The translations under genes were made by a program, and so were the position numbers. A stretch of 6,320 nt of DNA from Pseudomonadota bacterium (GTDB lineage Bacteria; Pseudomonadota; Gammaproteobacteria; GRL18), in the NCBI GenBank assembly GCA_030632745.1, contig DAOVUE010000098.1, positions 1-6,320 on the forward strand, written 5' to 3'. Below are positions 4,601 to 6,320 of the stretch, in pieces (the stretch's first letter is position 1; the number at the start of each line of letters is the position of its first letter). A model generated the notes under the pieces. That model did no database searches. It saw only the letters and a program-made list of their open reading frames with translations, and was not told the DNA's origin.

Positions 4601-4607
4601 TTTTTTC
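4585..4607. repeat. A/T inverted repeat centred on two convergent stop codons
   Basis: GAAAAAAT (4585-4592) and ATTTTTTC (4600-4607) are perfect reverse complements around a 7-nt loop that contains the hda and DUF2069 stop region. Both genes thus end in lysine codons read from opposite strands of the same repeat. The stem has only one G-C pair, so it is a weak terminator candidate at best. Confidence 0.45.
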
Positions 4608-4981
4608 TTTTCAATTTTAAAGATTCTTGCATACATGACGCAGCCGAGATACATCATTATTGCAGCCAGGGTTTCCAAAACTCCGGCATACCAGATTTCA
4701 GGATGAGCTGAAACTTCTGTGATACCATGAGCAAAATAGGCCAGGGATAAAAAACTGGCCCATTGATAAGTGTAAGTATTATTATTGATTAAACCTCTCA
4801 TGGGAAACAATAACGGCCCGGCAATGACCAGTAAAACAAGTGCCGTTGGAAACTGTTCCGAGGGAATAAGCCAGACAATATTCAGCATTAAAATAATGAG
4901 CAGCGAAAAATAACCTGTTAAGGCCAGATTTTGAGCCAATAGGAGTTTTTTCTGCTTTTCGTGATCTGTGTTGTTGTGCAT
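4595..4981 (-). CDS. DUF2069 membrane protein
   Basis: This 128-residue inner-membrane protein matches the DUF2069 family by length, layout and neighbours. Four hydrophobic segments lie at about 18-39, 46-62, 73-88 and 98-118. The loops are short, the N-terminus is charged (HEKQKK) and the C-terminus is basic (FKIEKKKS). The middle motif TYQWASFLSLAYFAHGITE and the following ETLAAIMMYLGCVMYAR fit the family pattern. No catalytic residues are evident and the function is unknown. It lies 52 bp after wrbA on the same strand, probably co-transcribed, and next to hda; from memory, this hda / DUF2069 / wrbA neighbourhood is shared with pseudomonads. Its TAA stop lies inside the end of hda, a 6-nt convergent overlap. 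The ribosome site (AAGAACGG) is weak. Confidence 0.85.
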   Translation of the reverse strand: MHNNTDHEKQKKLLLAQNLALTGYFSLLIILMLNIVWLIPSEQFPTALVLLVIAGPLLFPMRGLINNNTYTYQWASFLSLAYFAHGITEVSAHPEIWYAGVLETLAAIMMYLGCVMYARIFKIEKKKS

Positions 4982-5001
4982 AAACCGTTCTTAGTAAAAA
5001 G

Positions 5002-5029
5002 AATTAGCTGAAAAGAGTTAGCCGAAAAG
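5002..5029. repeat. 14-bp imperfect tandem repeat just after wrbA
   Basis: AATTAGCTGAAAAG (5002-5015) and AGTTAGCCGAAAAG (5016-5029) are adjacent copies with two mismatches. Degenerate partial copies flank them: TTAGTAAAAAG on the left and TGAGCTAAAG on the right, the latter containing the wrbA TAG stop (5036-5034). The array fills most of the 52-bp gap between wrbA and the DUF2069 gene. Confidence 0.7.
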
Positions 5030-5033
5030 TGAG

Positions 5034-5678
<645 letters not shown>

Positions 5679-5758
5679 CTAATTCAGGGATTAATTGCAC
5701 AACATAATTCAATTTTTTCAGTATACAATGTTAAAGATTCTCCAACTCTTACGTGCTT

Positions 5759-6241
5759 TTATTTATTTTTAGAAACAGATGATGAATAGGAGGCATTTAA
5801 ATTAATTTCACCTTTTTCTTTGAAGGGTATGCCGAACAAACTGCTACGGGTATAAATACGGCCACTCAATTCATATTTGAAAGGCTTTGAATTGAGTTTC
5901 TGCAGGCTATTCATCTGTCGAATTAAACCAAAAATAGTACCTGTTATAGTGACGTTAACAACAATTTCCGACAATGGATCAAGCTTGAATGCCTCATTAC
6001 TAACACCGGATGCAAAGTCCCTGTCATTCAATTCGATATCAAAACTCATGCCGTCAATATTGAAGGTATTCTTGCTGCGATTCATAATACGCAGGCGGAC
6101 TCGATATTGCTGCTCCATCAAGGATGATTCCAATATCTGCATACTCGATATATTGATTTTGAATTGCTCAGGTTTTATATCAAGACCTGCGCAAGCTGAG
6201 AGTATAATAAAAAGAAAAAAAGAAATAACTGTTTTTAGCAT
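5759..6241 (-). CDS. LEA14/WHy-domain lipoprotein
   Basis: This 160-residue protein is a predicted lipoprotein. Its N-terminus MLKTVISFFLFIILSACAGL has a short basic end, a hydrophobic core and the lipobox LSAC, with lipidation expected at C17. Residue 18 is alanine, not aspartate, so outer-membrane sorting is likely. The rest (about 30-152) has the beta-strand pattern of a LEA type 2 / WHy domain. This includes YRVRLRIMNRSKNTFNIDGM, then the DFASGVSNEAFKLDPLSE segment, then a strand NVTITG. Such bacterial lipoproteins are linked to stress or envelope roles, but no biochemical function is established. I start at the ATG at 6241, not the in-frame TTG at 6262, because the ATG gives a standard signal peptide. 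It is co-directional with wrbA, 134 bp upstream of it, and probably separate. No terminator is clear after it. Confidence 0.82.
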   Translation of the reverse strand: MLKTVISFFLFIILSACAGLDIKPEQFKINISSMQILESSLMEQQYRVRLRIMNRSKNTFNIDGMSFDIELNDRDFASGVSNEAFKLDPLSEIVVNVTITGTIFGLIRQMNSLQKLNSKPFKYELSGRIYTRSSLFGIPFKEKGEINLNASYSSSVSKNK

Positions 6242-6261
6242 GTGAATACCATTCTTAAGCA

Positions 6262-6291
6262 ATTATAAAGAAATATAGAATATTTTGGCAG
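6262..6291 (-). promoter_or_regulatory. weak promoter candidate for the lipoprotein gene
   Basis: On the minus strand CTGCCA (6291-6286) is followed by 18 bp and a consensus TATAAT (6267-6262). Transcription would begin near 6255, about 14 nt before the ATG. The -10 box is good and the -35 box is poor. A TTGACT at 6309-6304 has no matching -10 at normal spacing. Confidence 0.3.
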
Positions 6292-6320
6292 GATATTAAA
6301 TTAAGTCAATATTAGTATTG

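Noticed and set aside
5877..6245. + strand open frame of 122 codons
   Set aside because: It is antisense to the lipoprotein gene, whose signal peptide and lipobox are convincing.

Overview
The window looks like a chromosomal segment from an A+T-rich gammaproteobacterium. The main reason is the cluster hda (DnaA-inactivating AAA+ protein), a DUF2069 membrane protein and wrbA. From memory, the same neighbours occur together in Pseudomonas-type genomes. I cannot name the genus. Codon use looks uniform by eye, and no phage or plasmid backbone is visible.

Layout, left to right. (1) Bases 59-761 hold a compact type II toxin-antitoxin operon on the + strand: a sigma70-like promoter, an 8-bp inverted repeat over the -10 box that probably is the autorepression operator, a ribbon-helix-helix antitoxin and a PIN-domain (VapC-type) toxin overlapping it by 4 nt. 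(2) A convergent NfsB-like nitroreductase gene follows (810-1466, minus). (3) The longest gene-free stretch, 1467-1775 (309 bp), holds the nitroreductase promoter, an 81-bp near-perfect palindromic element with 22-bp arms, and the 3' end of the next minus-strand unit. That 3' end has a strong intrinsic terminator preceded by a hairpin with a CUCCUCC (anti-Shine-Dalgarno-like) loop. (4) Three minus-strand genes may form one unit, 3874 down to 1776: a PLP-dependent D-cysteine desulfhydrase-like enzyme, a Crp/Fnr-type regulator with an FNR-like recognition helix but no FNR iron-sulfur cysteine cluster, and a small DUF2892 membrane protein with a C-terminal CxxC. (5) hda (3926-4600, plus) diverges from that unit across a 51-bp gap. 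It ends inside the convergent DUF2069 gene, with a 6-nt overlap of the two stop regions. (6) wrbA and DUF2069 are co-directional (minus). (7) A lipoprotein with a LEA14/WHy-type domain (5759-6241, minus) closes the window.

How the genes may relate: the toxin-antitoxin pair is a self-contained accessory module. Hda is replication control. WrbA and the nitroreductase are flavin oxidoreductases. The desulfhydrase/regulator/DUF2892 group could link thiol breakdown or sulfide to transcription, but that is inference. A recurring oddity is short tandem duplications (12, 14 and 20 bp) at or next to the stop codons of three minus-strand genes, plus a 12-bp repeat that builds the N-terminus of the desulfhydrase.

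The strongest candidates for something undescribed are the hairpin-plus-terminator RNA at 1675-1732 and the palindromic element at 1564-1644. No wholly new multi-gene system is evident.
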